The notes under the pieces: generated by a model
The model's database searches: none
What the model was told of the DNA's origin: nothing
Seen by the model: the letters and a program-made list of their open reading frames with translations, nothing else
In this document: piece after piece, positions 63,969 to 64,000 of the stretch
Layout: the number at the start of each line of letters is the position of its first letter
Numbering within the stretch: position 1 is the stretch's first letter
Program-made: the position numbers and the translations under genes
Assembly (NCBI GenBank): GCA_023014485.1
Contig: JAJOZX010008840.1
Coordinates: forward strand, 108,700 to 172,699
Reading direction: 5' to 3'
Length of the DNA stretch: 64,000 nt
From: Bathynomus jamesi
Lineage: Eukaryota; Arthropoda; Malacostraca; Isopoda; Cirolanidae

Positions 63969-64000
63969 AGCCTTGATTATATATATATATTATATATATA
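63616..64000. repeat. (TG)n, (AT)n and (CT)n microsatellites
   Basis: (TG)n at 63621-63637, (AT)n at 63638-63695, (CT)n at 63899-63965 with one interruption, (AT)n at 63977-64000. The sequence between them is not recognised. Confidence 0.85.

Overview
This 64 kb window reads as non-coding eukaryotic DNA from an arthropod. A decapod crustacean is my best guess. The evidence is AT-rich sequence with very many (AT)n, (CT)n and (CA)n tracts, a short TTAGG-type repeat, dense layers of Penelope, CR1-like and Jockey-like retroelements, Tc1/mariner, pogo, hAT and CACTA-like DNA transposons, and 5S- and tRNA-derived SINEs. I found no convincing host gene. Essentially every recognisable reading frame belongs to a transposable element, and almost all are broken.

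Layout. 0-2.4 kb: two Penelope-like 3' ends in inverted orientation, each with a hammerhead-ribozyme-like motif. 2.8-6.1 kb: a tRNA-derived SINE cut by a 1.89 kb DNA transposon (9-bp target duplication) and by a pogo/Tigger remnant, followed by a hAT MITE. 6.9-14.0 kb: a long-TIR transposon with a decayed nuclease-plus-CXC protein, itself split by a 3.34 kb transposon whose transposase has a recognisable intron. 15.3-20.5 kb: a foldback MITE, then an almost full-length CR1-type LINE (SGNH-esterase ORF1, endonuclease/RT ORF2) lying between two (CT)n tracts. 20.5-27.3 kb: mariner and pogo remnants, a Jockey-like LINE (minus strand, with a hAT MITE inside) and a decayed CR1-like LINE. 27.9-34 kb: a 5S-derived SINE and an old LINE split by a 1.18 kb foldback element that carries a dual-tRNA SINE. 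34.4-36.0 kb: a CACTA-like element. 37.3-38.9 kb: a cluster of MITEs sharing one internal module. 40.2-42.0 kb: a hAT remnant containing a mariner that contains a perfect 76-bp-arm palindrome. 42.7-50.3 kb: a minus-strand stack of mariner, CR1-like LINE, SINE, Jockey-like LINE, near-complete Penelope-like element and two more CR1 copies. 51-64 kb: 5S SINEs, MITEs, a pogo remnant, LINE 3' ends and large stretches with nothing recognisable.

The most interesting signals are: (i) hammerhead-like folds in three Penelope copies whose stems I, II and III differ in sequence but keep their pairing; (ii) two transposons with TAG... termini and 9-bp duplications that encode related, poorly classified transposases; (iii) a CR1-type LINE whose copies sit in or beside (CT)n, including one lodged against the CT tail of another; (iv) one ~47-bp module recurring inside several otherwise unrelated MITEs; and (v) the perfect palindrome inside an old mariner. 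All family names come from motifs I recognise by eye. No database search was possible.
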